From: Bin80 sp965203305 | GTDB lineage: Bacteria > Bacteroidota > Rhodothermia > Rhodothermales > Bin80 | Length of the DNA: 64,000 nucleotides | Direction of reading: 5' to 3' | Assembly (NCBI GenBank): GCA_965203305.1 | Contig: OZ241874.1 | Location: forward strand, 3,224,001 to 3,288,000 | Shown here: positions 43,660 through 52,372 of the stretch, one piece after another | Layout of the letters: every line of letters begins with the position of its first letter | Position numbering within the stretch: the stretch's first letter is position 1 | Position numbers and translations under genes: made by a program | Notes under the pieces: model-generated | Databases searched by the model: none | What the model was told of the DNA's origin: nothing | Seen by the model: only the letters and a program-made list of their open reading frames with translations

Positions 43660-45618
43660 CTGACTTCGACGGTTTTGGTTTGACATTTCGGTAGAAACCT
43701 GTATTTCCGTGCGTTACGGGCGGGGTTTTTCGATTTCTGAATTGTAGTGTTCAGTTCTGGCGATTTTTTGGTTCCTTGAAATTTTTTTTCGTATATTGTG
43801 TTTTCTGTTCATCCTCCGCTCTGTTTCCATCATGTGGGTTCGAAAGCTCGTCCGAAAGACCACCAGGAATGTGTGTGTCCAGATCATCCAGAATTACCGC
43901 GACAGGAAAGGAAACTCCCGACAGCGCGTCGTCCGAACCGTGGGAAGTGTCCCTCCCGGACCCATGGTGCAAAATCTGGTTCGACTGGCGGAACGGGAGA
44001 TTGTCCGCTTGCAGGAGAAGAAACGCCCCTCTCTCTACCCGAATGAATCCCGTGCCCAACACATCGTCCAGGCAAGGAAAGCTCCGCAGGGAAGTGAGGC
44101 TTTGCCCATTGCCGATGCCCGGAAGCTGGAAGAAGTCTCCCGAATCTGTATGGGATTCCATGAGGCGTTCGGTACCTTATATGACCAGATGGGATTTGAC
44201 AGAATCATTGATTCTCGGCGGAAGATGGCACGGCGGCTCTTCAAGCAGGCCGTGCTGTTGCGTCTGGCTTCGCCGGGGGGCAGCAAACTGGGCTATTCCC
44301 GGCTGCTGTCCAAAGAGGAGGGAGTGGAGGTGCCGGTGGAAAAGTTTTACCGGATGATGGATGCCGTAAGCGAGAAGGAGATTGCCAGAATCAAGCAACT
44401 GGTGTGTGAGGAGACTGTGGGGATGCTTGGCGGGAGCATGAATGTGCTGTTTTTTGATGTAACCTCTCTCAGTTTTGCCAGCGAGGTGGAAGATGAGCTT
44501 CGTCGGAAGGGATTCAGCAAAGACGGGAAGCCGCATCGGGTTCAGGTGGTATTGGCACTGGTGCAGACCCAAGAGGGACTGCCGGTCACCTATGAACTGT
44601 TTCCGGGAAATACGACAGATGTGAAGACGCTGGAACCCGTTCTGGAGCACCTTAAGGAACGATTTGCCCTGGACCGTGTCATTGTCGTGGCGGATGCGGG
44701 ACTGTTGAGCGAGAAGAATCTGGCCATGTTGCGCAGTCTTGGGTGTGACTATGTGGTTGCCGCGCGTCTGCGGTCTCTGAATAAAGCACAGACCACAATC
44801 ATTACGGGGAAGCAGTCCTGGAAGCGACTGCGCACGGGCAAGAAGATCACCGAGCATGTGCTGGGCGGGCGACGACTCATTCTGCGCTACTGCCCGGAGA
44901 AGGCCAAACGAGATGTCCACAAGCGGGAGGAGGCGATAGCAAAGGTAAAGAAAGAACTGACAAGCGGAGTGAAGGGAAAAGGGCGTGGCGGGCGTTTCCT
45001 GAAAGTAGATCCATCGGGAGTCAGCCTGCATGAGGAGGCAATTGCGCGGGATGCCCAGTATGACGGTCTGCATGGGGTGTGGACCAGTTTGCCGGACATG
45101 AAGGCCGCCTCGGTATATGCCCAGTACGGAGAGTTATGGCGGATTGAGGAGGGCTTCCGCGTATTGAAGCATACCATGGCCATACGCCCGATCTTTCACT
45201 GGGTGGAACGCCGGGTACAAGTCCACATTGCGATCTGCTTTGTCGCTTTTGCGTTACTCCGTATTCTGCGCTACCGGTACAATACGATGTTTGGGGCCAA
45301 AGAGCGATTGAGCGAGGAACGAATTCTGACCGAACTCGCCAATGTGGAAGCCTCCATTATCCGTGACGGGGGAACCGAAGCCGAATACCTGATTCCCTCC
45401 AAACCGACCCCGGAGGGGATCAAGCTCTACCGGGCGGTGGGAGAGACCTTGCAGAGACAGACGGTATTGTTCAAGCCGGGAAAACCCGCCTGATCGCCCC
45501 CCTCTCCTTGCGGTCAATCTTCGAAGAATCTGCCTGAAATTCTGGCAGATGTAGTGTTCAGTTTTCGTGAAAATCGCCCTCCAGTGCCTCTGTGCGCAAA
45601 TTGACCGTCGAAGTCAGG
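43660..45618 (+). mobile_element. IS1634-type insertion sequence with 23-24-bp target duplication
   Basis: Ends are inverted repeats CTGACTTCGACGGT (from 43660) and ACCGTCGAAGTCAG(G) (to 45618). Immediately outside are perfect direct repeats at 43636-43659 and 45619-45642 (TTCATTTTGCC...ACTTTTC; 24 nt, or 23 if a shared C is assigned to the IS). Long target duplications are typical of the IS1634 family. Inside, a 14-nt direct repeat TGTAGTGTTCAGTT occurs at 43743-43756 and 45550-45563. This may be subterminal transposase-binding sequence, or may hint at a nested insertion. Confidence 0.82.
43832..45493 (+). CDS. IS1634/IS4-superfamily transposase
   Basis: A 553-residue DDE transposase. The start chosen is MWVRKLVRKTTRNVCVQ at 43832; the frame is open 12 codons upstream. 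Core motifs are NVLFFDVTSLSFASE (first Asp region), DRVIVVADAGLLSEKN (second Asp) and YGELWRIEEGFRVLKHTM, containing the Y-x2-R-x3-E-x6-K-type signature (YREK) of IS4-superfamily enzymes. The long insertion between the second Asp and Glu fits IS1634. The protein appears full length. Confidence 0.92.
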   Translation: MWVRKLVRKTTRNVCVQIIQNYRDRKGNSRQRVVRTVGSVPPGPMVQNLVRLAEREIVRLQEKKRPSLYPNESRAQHIVQARKAPQGSEALPIADARKLEEVSRICMGFHEAFGTLYDQMGFDRIIDSRRKMARRLFKQAVLLRLASPGGSKLGYSRLLSKEEGVEVPVEKFYRMMDAVSEKEIARIKQLVCEETVGMLGGSMNVLFFDVTSLSFASEVEDELRRKGFSKDGKPHRVQVVLALVQTQEGLPVTYELFPGNTTDVKTLEPVLEHLKERFALDRVIVVADAGLLSEKNLAMLRSLGCDYVVAARLRSLNKAQTTIITGKQSWKRLRTGKKITEHVLGGRRLILRYCPEKAKRDVHKREEAIAKVKKELTSGVKGKGRGGRFLKVDPSGVSLHEEAIARDAQYDGLHGVWTSLPDMKAASVYAQYGELWRIEEGFRVLKHTMAIRPIFHWVERRVQVHIAICFVAFALLRILRYRYNTMFGAKERLSEERILTELANVEASIIRDGGTEAEYLIPSKPTPEGIKLYRAVGETLQRQTVLFKPGKPA

Positions 45619-46203
45619 TTCATTTTGCCTGTGATACTTTTCGTAGCAAACAGCTTTGCGCAAGATACGGGCACTATTTCATATCCAGTGAAGATTAATC
45701 TGCTGGAGGCACCCAGTTGCGTATTGACCCATAGGAAGAATCTTGATTATGGGGTCCTGGAAATCCCTGCATCCGGGGGGAAGGCATCGTTTGATCTTAC
45801 CGTTGATGACGAAAACTTTTCATATGAGGACGGTTCTGGAACTTCCCTTGGATCCAGCGGCATCCCGACCACTGGCAAACTGGATTTAACCGGGTCCAAT
45901 GCGGAGGGGGCTATTCTTTTGATCTCTCCCACATACCATCTACAGCGTACAGGATGCGAAGGCGAATTTGATGCAGATGGCAGGTGCCAAATCCCCTACT
46001 CAATGGAATATACATGGTCAACTTCTATGTCTGGGGGTATATGGAAACCCAGAACTAATTCAGACTGGACACTTGAACTTAGAAGTGCGGATCCTGTCAC
46101 CATACACTTCCAATTTGGAGGCGAAATCTCCATTCCTGCGGGAATACCTGCCGGAGACTACAGGAACAGATTGGTAATATCTATTCTCTGCTCAAGTGGG
46201 TAG
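45592..46203 (+). CDS. Pilin-like (DUF4402/SCPU-like) secreted protein, N-terminus re-created by the IS end
   Basis: A 203-residue frame beginning at a GTG inside the right end of the IS: MRKLTVEVR comes from the IS, then FILPVILFVANSFAQ is the original signal-peptide core. The mature part has a beta-sandwich-like pattern with two cysteine pairs and a C-terminal IPAGIPAGDYRNRLVISILC motif typical of SCPU/DUF4402-like fimbrial domains. The IS supplies a positively charged n-region in frame, so a functional signal peptide may have been restored. Whether GTG is used and whether a promoter reads in is unknown. Confidence 0.6.
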   Translation: MRKLTVEVRFILPVILFVANSFAQDTGTISYPVKINLLEAPSCVLTHRKNLDYGVLEIPASGGKASFDLTVDDENFSYEDGSGTSLGSSGIPTTGKLDLTGSNAEGAILLISPTYHLQRTGCEGEFDADGRCQIPYSMEYTWSTSMSGGIWKPRTNSDWTLELRSADPVTIHFQFGGEISIPAGIPAGDYRNRLVISILCSSG

Positions 46204-46220
46204 ACTATCACAATGCGCCT

Positions 46221-46269
46221 CCTGACCTTGACGGTTACCGCTGCTGCAGGGGTAACCGTCAAAGTCAGG
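46221..46269. repeat. Long palindrome resembling IS inverted repeats
   Basis: CCTGACCTTGACGGTTACC (46221-46239) and GGTAACCGTCAAAGTCAGG (46251-46269) pair at 18 of 19 positions around an 11-nt loop. The arms match the IS1634-type end CCTGACTTCGACGGTT at 14 of 16 positions. It is 18 nt after the pilin-like stop and could work as a transcription end, but no T-tract follows. Confidence 0.7.
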
Positions 46270-46642
46270 ACAAGTGTACAGGCAGTTCCAGCTATATGCG
46301 TCAAATCCTGAATCAGTTCGCTGAAATGACATAGCAGAGGCCAGCGAAGATACTGCCCCGTCTCGGAAGCTTCGCGGAGGGGGTTGATCCAAATCCAGAG
46401 TGTGTGCAGACAAGTGCATGTTTCTGTTCGTTGAGTGCGCAGACTGAAAAGTACTGCTCCTGACTAGCCACAGTTTTAGTCGAATGAAAAACAACTAAAA
46501 ACTGCATCTGCCGCTGAAAATCAGGATAACTCAAGATTGAGTCTTTAAGTATCCTAATCTTACGTCAAGATAACAGAACTTCCGTTCCGGGCAAGAACAG
46601 CCTGTTCTCTGCACCAAATTCTGGAATGATTCCGCACAGGTG
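46270..46642. other. Gene-free stretch before the glycosyltransferase
   Basis: About 370 bases with no credible coding sequence, A/T-rich near 46480-46580. It lies between convergent genes. Nothing further was recognised. Confidence 0.4.
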
Positions 46643-47812
46643 CTATACCAGACTCTGGTACAGCTCGGATGTTTTCCTGGCTATGGCTCCCCAGCTGAAT
46701 TTGGCTTCCACGCGGGCACGCCCTGAGGATCCCATTGCCTGACAGCGTTCGGAATCCCGCATCAGCAGATTAATCTTTTCTGCCAGTCGCTCTGAAAACC
46801 CGTCTCCTTCCAGTGCCACCAGAAGGCCGGTTTCCCCATCCATCACGACCATGGGGATCCCCCCGACATCAGATGCCACGACCGCTGTTTCACAAGCCAT
46901 GGCTTCAAGATTGATGATTCCAAATGGTTCATACACGGATGGACATACAAAGACTTGAGCATGGGAGTACAACACGATCAATTCGGAGGGAGGCATCATT
47001 TCGCGGATCCAGACAATGTGATGATCGCCTCTTTTCTTGAGCCTGCCGACCTCCTGAATCATGTCTGCCTCAATCTCTGGCGTATCCGGTTCCCCGGCGG
47101 CCAAAACTGCCTGTATCCCGGGATCAAGATGAGCAATGGCACGCAACAGATGAATGATTCCCTTCTGGCGTGTAACCCTTCCTACAAACAGAATATATGG
47201 AATCTCGGGATTCACTCCATAGCTTCGCAGCACAGATTCATTGTATGTTGGCTGGTACTCATCCAGATCTATCCCGTTGGGGATAACATGAACTGCATCA
47301 GGATGAACATCATAAAGAGAGAGAACATCCGCCTTCATCTGCGGCGATACAGCAATGACAGCATCCGCCTCTTGATATGCCGTCTTTTCAATCCAGGAAC
47401 TCACATGATAGGCCTGTCCCAGCTGCTCTATTTTCCATGGCCTGTGCGGCTCCAGGCTGTGGGTAGTCAGAACCAGTTTGCCACCGGTCAGCTGCTTGGC
47501 CAGAATGCCGGCCCAGTGAGAGTACCATGTATGACAGTGAATAATGTCTGCCTTTTCAACCGAGGCAGCCATTGCCAAATTGCGCTGGAGTGTGCTGAAA
47601 AGCCTGCTGAATCGGTCATCAACTCCCACAGGAGCTCCCTTGTCCGAAATCCCCTCAACCGACAGGCTCTCAGTGCTCTGCCTCTGATCTCCGAACGCAT
47701 AAACCTGTACCCGGTGCTGGATGGCAAGCTCTCTCACCAGATACTTGACATGCACGCCTGCACCACCATATATGTTGGGTGGGTATTCATTCGTCAGGAT
47801 CGTCACATTCAT
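46643..47812 (-). CDS. GT4 glycosyltransferase, glycogen-synthase (actinobacterial GlgA/GlgM) type
   Basis: A 389-residue GT-B fold enzyme. The N-terminus TNEYPPNIYGGAGVHVKYL is characteristic of the short 'Corynebacterium-type' glycogen synthases. HCHTWYSHWAG, VIPNGIDLDEYQP, ILFVGRVTRQKGI and the C-terminal VCPSVYEPFGIINLEAMAC (the EX7E motif of GT4) are all present. It is predicted to transfer glucose from a nucleotide-sugar or to make maltose-1-phosphate/glycogen. No glgB, glgC or glgE is adjacent, so the exact product is uncertain. Confidence 0.85.
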   Translation of the reverse strand: MNVTILTNEYPPNIYGGAGVHVKYLVRELAIQHRVQVYAFGDQRQSTESLSVEGISDKGAPVGVDDRFSRLFSTLQRNLAMAASVEKADIIHCHTWYSHWAGILAKQLTGGKLVLTTHSLEPHRPWKIEQLGQAYHVSSWIEKTAYQEADAVIAVSPQMKADVLSLYDVHPDAVHVIPNGIDLDEYQPTYNESVLRSYGVNPEIPYILFVGRVTRQKGIIHLLRAIAHLDPGIQAVLAAGEPDTPEIEADMIQEVGRLKKRGDHHIVWIREMMPPSELIVLYSHAQVFVCPSVYEPFGIINLEAMACETAVVASDVGGIPMVVMDGETGLLVALEGDGFSERLAEKINLLMRDSERCQAMGSSGRARVEAKFSWGAIARKTSELYQSLV

Positions 47813-47937
47813 GGCAGGATTCAGTCAGCCTGAGAGGAAATCATATGCTCTGTTTCAACTGCGGATTCATGAACAGCCCGTTCGGATCACATGCTCTGCC
47901 TGCTGACTGACATGCCGTTCTCTTTGAACAAGCGAAT

Positions 47938-50163
47938 TTAGTCAATTTTGATCTGCCGGGGAGCGCGTACGAACAGTACATCATGGAGCTTTGCATGGTT
48001 CGTGAAGACCTCCGGTCCTCGCTCTTCAAGCCCCTGCATATTGAAACCGACCACTGTAAGATCCGCTTCGCCAGATCTCTCGTAAACCAGCCGGCGAAAT
48101 GCCTCCGTATTCTCCGTTACGATGTATTCGATGTTCTTCTCCGAGATCGGAAGCCTCCCCTCATTGATCAGCTGCGAAAATTCTTTCTTGGTCTTCTCCA
48201 CCTCTGCTCCCGGCAATGCAACAAAGACTTGCACCTGTGCTTTCATCCAGTCTGGATGCCCCAGGATTATGTAACTCAAGAGAATCATCGTGTTTGCATT
48301 CGCCTTGTCATTCCATGTCAGCCAAACATGAATGGAGTTCCTGTTGCCAAAGTGCGTTTCGCAGTGACGAAGCACCATGAGCGTCATGTCCGTGTTCGCT
48401 GCAAACTCGCACTGATCTACAATGCTTCGAACCACATCTTTGGAATCCTGCTGGGTAAATTCAAACAGGATTGAGTTGTTGGACATCCCCGAAACACCGG
48501 GAACCTGCAATGTCTGGGCCAATGCCGAGGTGATGGACGGGCTTATCACCGTATCCATATAAACTGCACTGTGCTGTTTCTTGGCCATGGTCAGGAGACG
48601 CTCTTTGACCGCTCTGCTCTCAAAGAATGTGGTTTCCGACAGCCTCCCCTTGATAAAATGCACATAGGTTCCAAATCCGTACCGGTGACAGAGCCACCGC
48701 AACATGATCAGGGGGCTGCTCCGGTCAAATGTGCGATCATTCACCATAATCACACTGGGTCTCCACTCATCTTTGCCGGAATCTGCGCGGCGCTGCTGCA
48801 GGCGAATCTGCATATAGCGCGTGGCCTGGGTGATTGCATTCTGAAACAGCGAGGCCAGATCTCCCTCTCCCTGCTTGCCTATACGCAGTGCCTGATACAG
48901 GGCCACGATCACAATGATGGCAATCGCTGCAAAGCCAAAATTGATCTGAAACATCAAAAGGAAACAGATGACTGCCCCAAAAAGGCTGACATACCAGCGG
49001 GAACGGAAACTGGGACGATAGCTGGGGCGGGCGGCAAAATGCTCCAGAAAACTGATGGCACAGAGAGACCCGTAGGTGACCATAAAGAACATCGAAATCA
49101 ATGTCGCCACCATGTTCACATTCCCCGCAATAACAACCCCAAGAGCCAGTATCCCCGTGATGACGGTCGCATGCCGCGGATCGTTGGCGGTCCCCACGCC
49201 TCTTGACATCCACTCATTCAGTTTCCTGCCCGGCAATGTGTTGTCTGCTCCCAGTGCCTGGAGTGTTCGGGGGGCAACGAGTACCGATCCGATGGCACTG
49301 CTCAATGTGGCACAGCACAACCCGATCAGAATCGCGGGGCCCCATACAGCAACCTGGGACATGATCAGCTGATCGCCTGCCATCGCCTCTGGAGATGCAC
49401 TGATATGAAGTTTGTATACGAGACCGATATAAACAATCATCCCCACTATCGTGGCCCACAATGTTCCCTTCGGCAGAGACTCGCGGGGATTGCGCAAGTC
49501 CCCCGACAGTCCGACACCTGCTGTCATGCCTGTGAATGCCGGAAACACAATCGCAAACACAAAAATGAATGGATCGGACTGATCAATCTTTGCCACCCAT
49601 GTGACGGACTCTGCATCAAATCCTTCCAGAGGAGAGCCCAGAAAAAACAGAAGCAGCGTAACGAAAAGGGTGGCAGCCACAGCATAGAGCACCTTCACGC
49701 CCAAATCTGCCCCCTTCATGATCACCAAAGTCAACAGCGCGATCAGGGCTGGAATTGAAATAAAACGCGGATTAAACCCGATCCCGAATCTCTCCTCAAG
49801 AAATGGACCCAGCCATGTGAACGCCTCTGCAAATGCGATCATGTAAAATGCGACAGAAATCGCCTGAGACAGGTACAGGCAGATTCCGATCACTCCGCCA
49901 ATTGTAGTCCCGAATGACCGGGAGATAATAAAGTACTCCCCGCCTCCTTCTACCTTTCGATTGGTTGCAATTTCTGCCAGTGCCAGTGCAGTCGGGACCG
50001 TCACAAGATGACCGAGAAGAATGATGCCAATGGTCCCAAGGAGTCCCGTATGTGCCACGGCATACCCAAAGCGCAGGAACATGATCGCCCCGAGAATCGT
50101 GCTGATCCCGGCGAGAAATACAGGCAATGTTCCAAATCCGTATCCCTGAGACTTTATCGGCAT
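47938..50163 (-). CDS. SLC12-like amino acid/cation-chloride permease with cytoplasmic C-terminal domain
   Basis: A 741-residue APC-superfamily transporter. The N-terminal half has about 12 transmembrane helices, starting LAGISTILGAIMFLRFGYAV and including the GGGEYFIISRSFGTTIGG region typical of SLC12-like bacterial permeases. Residues about 430-741 are soluble and contain USP-like alternating strands. The substrate is unknown; relatives move amino acids or cation-chloride. It is transcribed after the HiPIP gene with a 55-nt gap. Confidence 0.83.
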   Translation of the reverse strand: MPIKSQGYGFGTLPVFLAGISTILGAIMFLRFGYAVAHTGLLGTIGIILLGHLVTVPTALALAEIATNRKVEGGGEYFIISRSFGTTIGGVIGICLYLSQAISVAFYMIAFAEAFTWLGPFLEERFGIGFNPRFISIPALIALLTLVIMKGADLGVKVLYAVAATLFVTLLLFFLGSPLEGFDAESVTWVAKIDQSDPFIFVFAIVFPAFTGMTAGVGLSGDLRNPRESLPKGTLWATIVGMIVYIGLVYKLHISASPEAMAGDQLIMSQVAVWGPAILIGLCCATLSSAIGSVLVAPRTLQALGADNTLPGRKLNEWMSRGVGTANDPRHATVITGILALGVVIAGNVNMVATLISMFFMVTYGSLCAISFLEHFAARPSYRPSFRSRWYVSLFGAVICFLLMFQINFGFAAIAIIVIVALYQALRIGKQGEGDLASLFQNAITQATRYMQIRLQQRRADSGKDEWRPSVIMVNDRTFDRSSPLIMLRWLCHRYGFGTYVHFIKGRLSETTFFESRAVKERLLTMAKKQHSAVYMDTVISPSITSALAQTLQVPGVSGMSNNSILFEFTQQDSKDVVRSIVDQCEFAANTDMTLMVLRHCETHFGNRNSIHVWLTWNDKANANTMILLSYIILGHPDWMKAQVQVFVALPGAEVEKTKKEFSQLINEGRLPISEKNIEYIVTENTEAFRRLVYERSGEADLTVVGFNMQGLEERGPEVFTNHAKLHDVLFVRAPRQIKID

Positions 50164-50218
50164 GCGTAGCGGCGGTTGTCTTGTTTACCTGTTGAATTCT
50201 GTCCGCAGAAAGGCTGCC

Positions 50219-50599
50219 TCAGCCCGTCCGGGCTGCCCAGATTGTACAGTATCCTTTCGGATGAATGGGTCCCTTTACCGTTATACAGGTGCCACAGCCC
50301 GCCCCTGTTTCTGGTGCACGGTAAAGTGTGCAGTTTGCACAATTCTTCCCTGCTTCCGTGGACATATCCGTATACTGGAAGGTCGTTCGGGACGCAATTT
50401 CCGAATCTGTCAGTCCCTCCACATTCATACAACGAAACTGCTCCATGGACTTCTCGGGAGATTCTGTGCCTGGAGTCCTGGTGATTTCAGGGGATGATCC
50501 ATTATCGTTTTGATCCCCGCAACCCAGTACAACTGTCCCCATGACTCCAAATACAGACATCCGTTGCAAAAACACTCGCCTTGTAAGGTTGTCCATCAT
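50219..50599 (-). CDS. High-potential iron-sulfur protein (HiPIP), Tat-exported
   Basis: A 126-residue precursor. The twin-arginine signal TRRVFLQRMS is followed by a hydrophobic stretch and an LGC motif (Cys27), so the protein may also be lipidated. Four [4Fe-4S] ligands with HiPIP spacing follow: Cys87-x2-Cys90-x14-Cys105-x12-Cys118, with GYC in place of the common GWC. An additional Cys102 lies close by. HiPIPs carry electrons in the periplasm between the respiratory bc1/ACIII complex and terminal oxidases or photosynthetic centres. No oxidase genes are adjacent. Confidence 0.87.
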   Translation of the reverse strand: MMDNLTRRVFLQRMSVFGVMGTVVLGCGDQNDNGSSPEITRTPGTESPEKSMEQFRCMNVEGLTDSEIASRTTFQYTDMSTEAGKNCANCTLYRAPETGAGCGTCITVKGPIHPKGYCTIWAARTG

Positions 50600-50998
50600 T
50601 GGCCTGACTTCTGTGACAGTGAATTTTCCTGAAATGATTTAGTGCCCTGTTCAACTCACAGTGGACTGCAAAGAGACATCAGGACAGTCATATGCCCCTG
50701 CACATCCTGAGCCATCCCTCGGGAAATTTACGATTTCAGTGGCAATAGTTTGATGCATCCAGTTTTTCACCGTGCAGAGACAGGGATGAATTTGCCAGCG
50801 GCCACAACAGGTAACTGCCCGTTCCGATCATCTGGAAGGGAATGGGGACACATCTGGTACAGCCGTCTGGGTGAACCGATCTGGTCCCTGCCTGTTCTAA
50901 GTCGCGTCCCAAAAACATAATATGCCCAGATAGACGAATAGACTCCGAAGAACCCGCTGAAGTGCCTCAAAAAGAAGGATTCCAAAAACAGCGAAACA
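50600..50998. other. Gene-free stretch upstream of HiPIP and IS21 remnant
   Basis: About 400 bases without a credible gene. It should hold the HiPIP promoter. It leads into the truncated IS21 sequence, but I found no IS21 terminal repeat. Confidence 0.4.
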
Positions 50999-51370
50999 AT
51001 GCCGGGAAGACGACTGGGGATAAACAGGATCAGGCGCATTTTGGAGATGCATTTCGTACACGAATTCTCAATTCGCGCAATTGCTGGATGTATGCATGTT
51101 GGACGAGATTCTGTATCCAGAATGCTGAAACGGGGCCAGGTTTCGGGCCTGACCTGGCCTCTGCCTGAGAACATGACAGATGAAGAACTGGAGGACGAAT
51201 TCTATCCCTCCACTGTCAAACAATACAAAATTCCCCCGAAAGACAGTTCCAAGCAAGGGATGACAGAAAGCGGGAATACATATGCGGATGCAACTGAACA
51301 GGCACCGGAAGCCTCACCTGGACGGGCTCACTATCTTGGACAAGCTGATCTCCATATCCTGAATATCTGA
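50999..51370 (+). pseudogene. IS21-family IstA N-terminal remnant
   Basis: The first about 71 codons (MPGRRLGINRIRRILEMHF, then SIRAIAGCMHVGRDSVSRML, then GLTWPLPENMTDEELEDEFYPS) match the helix-turn-helix N-terminus of IS21 IstA. After that the frame continues for 52 codons without IstA similarity. The DDE core and IstB are absent, so this is a truncated relic. It sits 27 nt upstream of the restriction-modification operon and may record how that operon arrived. Confidence 0.75.
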
Positions 51371-51397
51371 GATAAACAGGGAGCTAACAAATTCACT

Positions 51398-52372
51398 ATG
51401 AAGAACAACCCTCTTCCACGGCTGGACACTAACCCCGAAATAAGAGACAGACTGCTCCCCCATTGCAGATTGCAGTATGGAGAGGTCTGGACAGACCCCG
51501 TTAGTGGACATAAGGTAGGCTGTATGGACGCAGCATCCTCAGAGCATATAGATCTGCTGATGGGAGATCACCGGGCACAACTTGCCATACATGATCCACC
51601 CTATAATCTTGCCGTATTTGAGAGACGCTCCATACATGAATACATTGAATGGTGCCATAAATGGATTGATAACACATACAATTCGCTGCTTCCTGACTCT
51701 TCTCTTTATATATGGCTTGGGGCGGACCAGAATAATGGTTTTCAGCCGCTTCCTGACTTTATAAGCATGATGCGCCAGAAACCGTTCACGCCCCGAAGCA
51801 TGATAACCATGCGAAATCAACGGGGATACGGTACTCAGAAAAACTGGATGGCCATCCGGCAGGAATTGCTGTACTATAATAAAGGCACCCCCCGCTTCAA
51901 TATTGATGCAGCGTATACAGATATACCAAAGGTCTTGAAGGGATATTATAAAAAAGTGAACGGGCAAATGACCGAAAACATGGAACGAAGCCGGTCTGAC
52001 TGTATCCGGGCTGGGAATGTCTGGATAGATATCCAGCAGGTTTTTTATCGCATGGAAGAGAATGTCTCCGGGTGCTATGCCCAAAAGCCCATCAAGTGTA
52101 TTGACAGGATTGTCCGGGCAAGTTCATCAAAAAATGATCTGGTCCTTGATTTTTTTTCGCATTCAGGAACAACCCTGATTGCGGCAGAGATGCTCGGCAG
52201 GACATGTTTTTCGATAGATTGTGATCCGATATATGCCGAAATCACTGTACGAAGACTGGAAAGACTTCGTAGAAAACATCTCACCGGTTGGCAAAACAGC
52301 AACCCGTTTGAGCATGAATTGTCCGAACTGTCCCACTCATCGGATGCCTCTTTAATTGCATGGAGCGTTTAG
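51398..52372 (+). CDS. DNA methyltransferase (beta-type N6-adenine/N4-cytosine), modification subunit
   Basis: A 324-residue S-adenosylmethionine-dependent DNA methyltransferase. Catalytic motif IV DPPYNL is at 66-71. The target-recognition region is in the middle. The SAM-binding region is C-terminal: KPIKCIDRIVRASSSKNDLV, then LDFFSHSGTTLIAAEMLGR. This is the beta order typical of N6/N4 amino-methyltransferases. DPPY leans towards N6-adenine. It overlaps the downstream endonuclease gene by 13 nt, making a compact type II R-M operon. The recognition sequence cannot be inferred. Confidence 0.9.
   Translation: MKNNPLPRLDTNPEIRDRLLPHCRLQYGEVWTDPVSGHKVGCMDAASSEHIDLLMGDHRAQLAIHDPPYNLAVFERRSIHEYIEWCHKWIDNTYNSLLPDSSLYIWLGADQNNGFQPLPDFISMMRQKPFTPRSMITMRNQRGYGTQKNWMAIRQELLYYNKGTPRFNIDAAYTDIPKVLKGYYKKVNGQMTENMERSRSDCIRAGNVWIDIQQVFYRMEENVSGCYAQKPIKCIDRIVRASSSKNDLVLDFFSHSGTTLIAAEMLGRTCFSIDCDPIYAEITVRRLERLRRKHLTGWQNSNPFEHELSELSHSSDASLIAWSV

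Larger units (their letters stand above)
43624..46203 (+). pseudogene. Pilin-like gene interrupted in its signal peptide by an IS
   Basis: The original gene starts at ATG 43624 (MRCIFILPVILF...). It resumes after the IS at 45643 with VANSFAQDTGTISYPVKI. Deleting the IS plus one copy of the 23-24-bp duplication restores a continuous frame with a normal signal peptide ending SFAQ. The downstream part is still open with a new GTG start within the IS end (see 45592-46203), so the gene may not be dead. Confidence 0.8.

Noticed and set aside
43743..45563. 14-bp direct repeats TGTAGTGTTCAGTT as the target duplication of the IS1634-type element
   Set aside because: They lie inside the outer TIRs, and no convincing inverted repeats sit just inside them. 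The outer 23-24-bp duplication with TIRs explains the insertion and restores the gene frame. A nested event is still possible and is noted in the feature.
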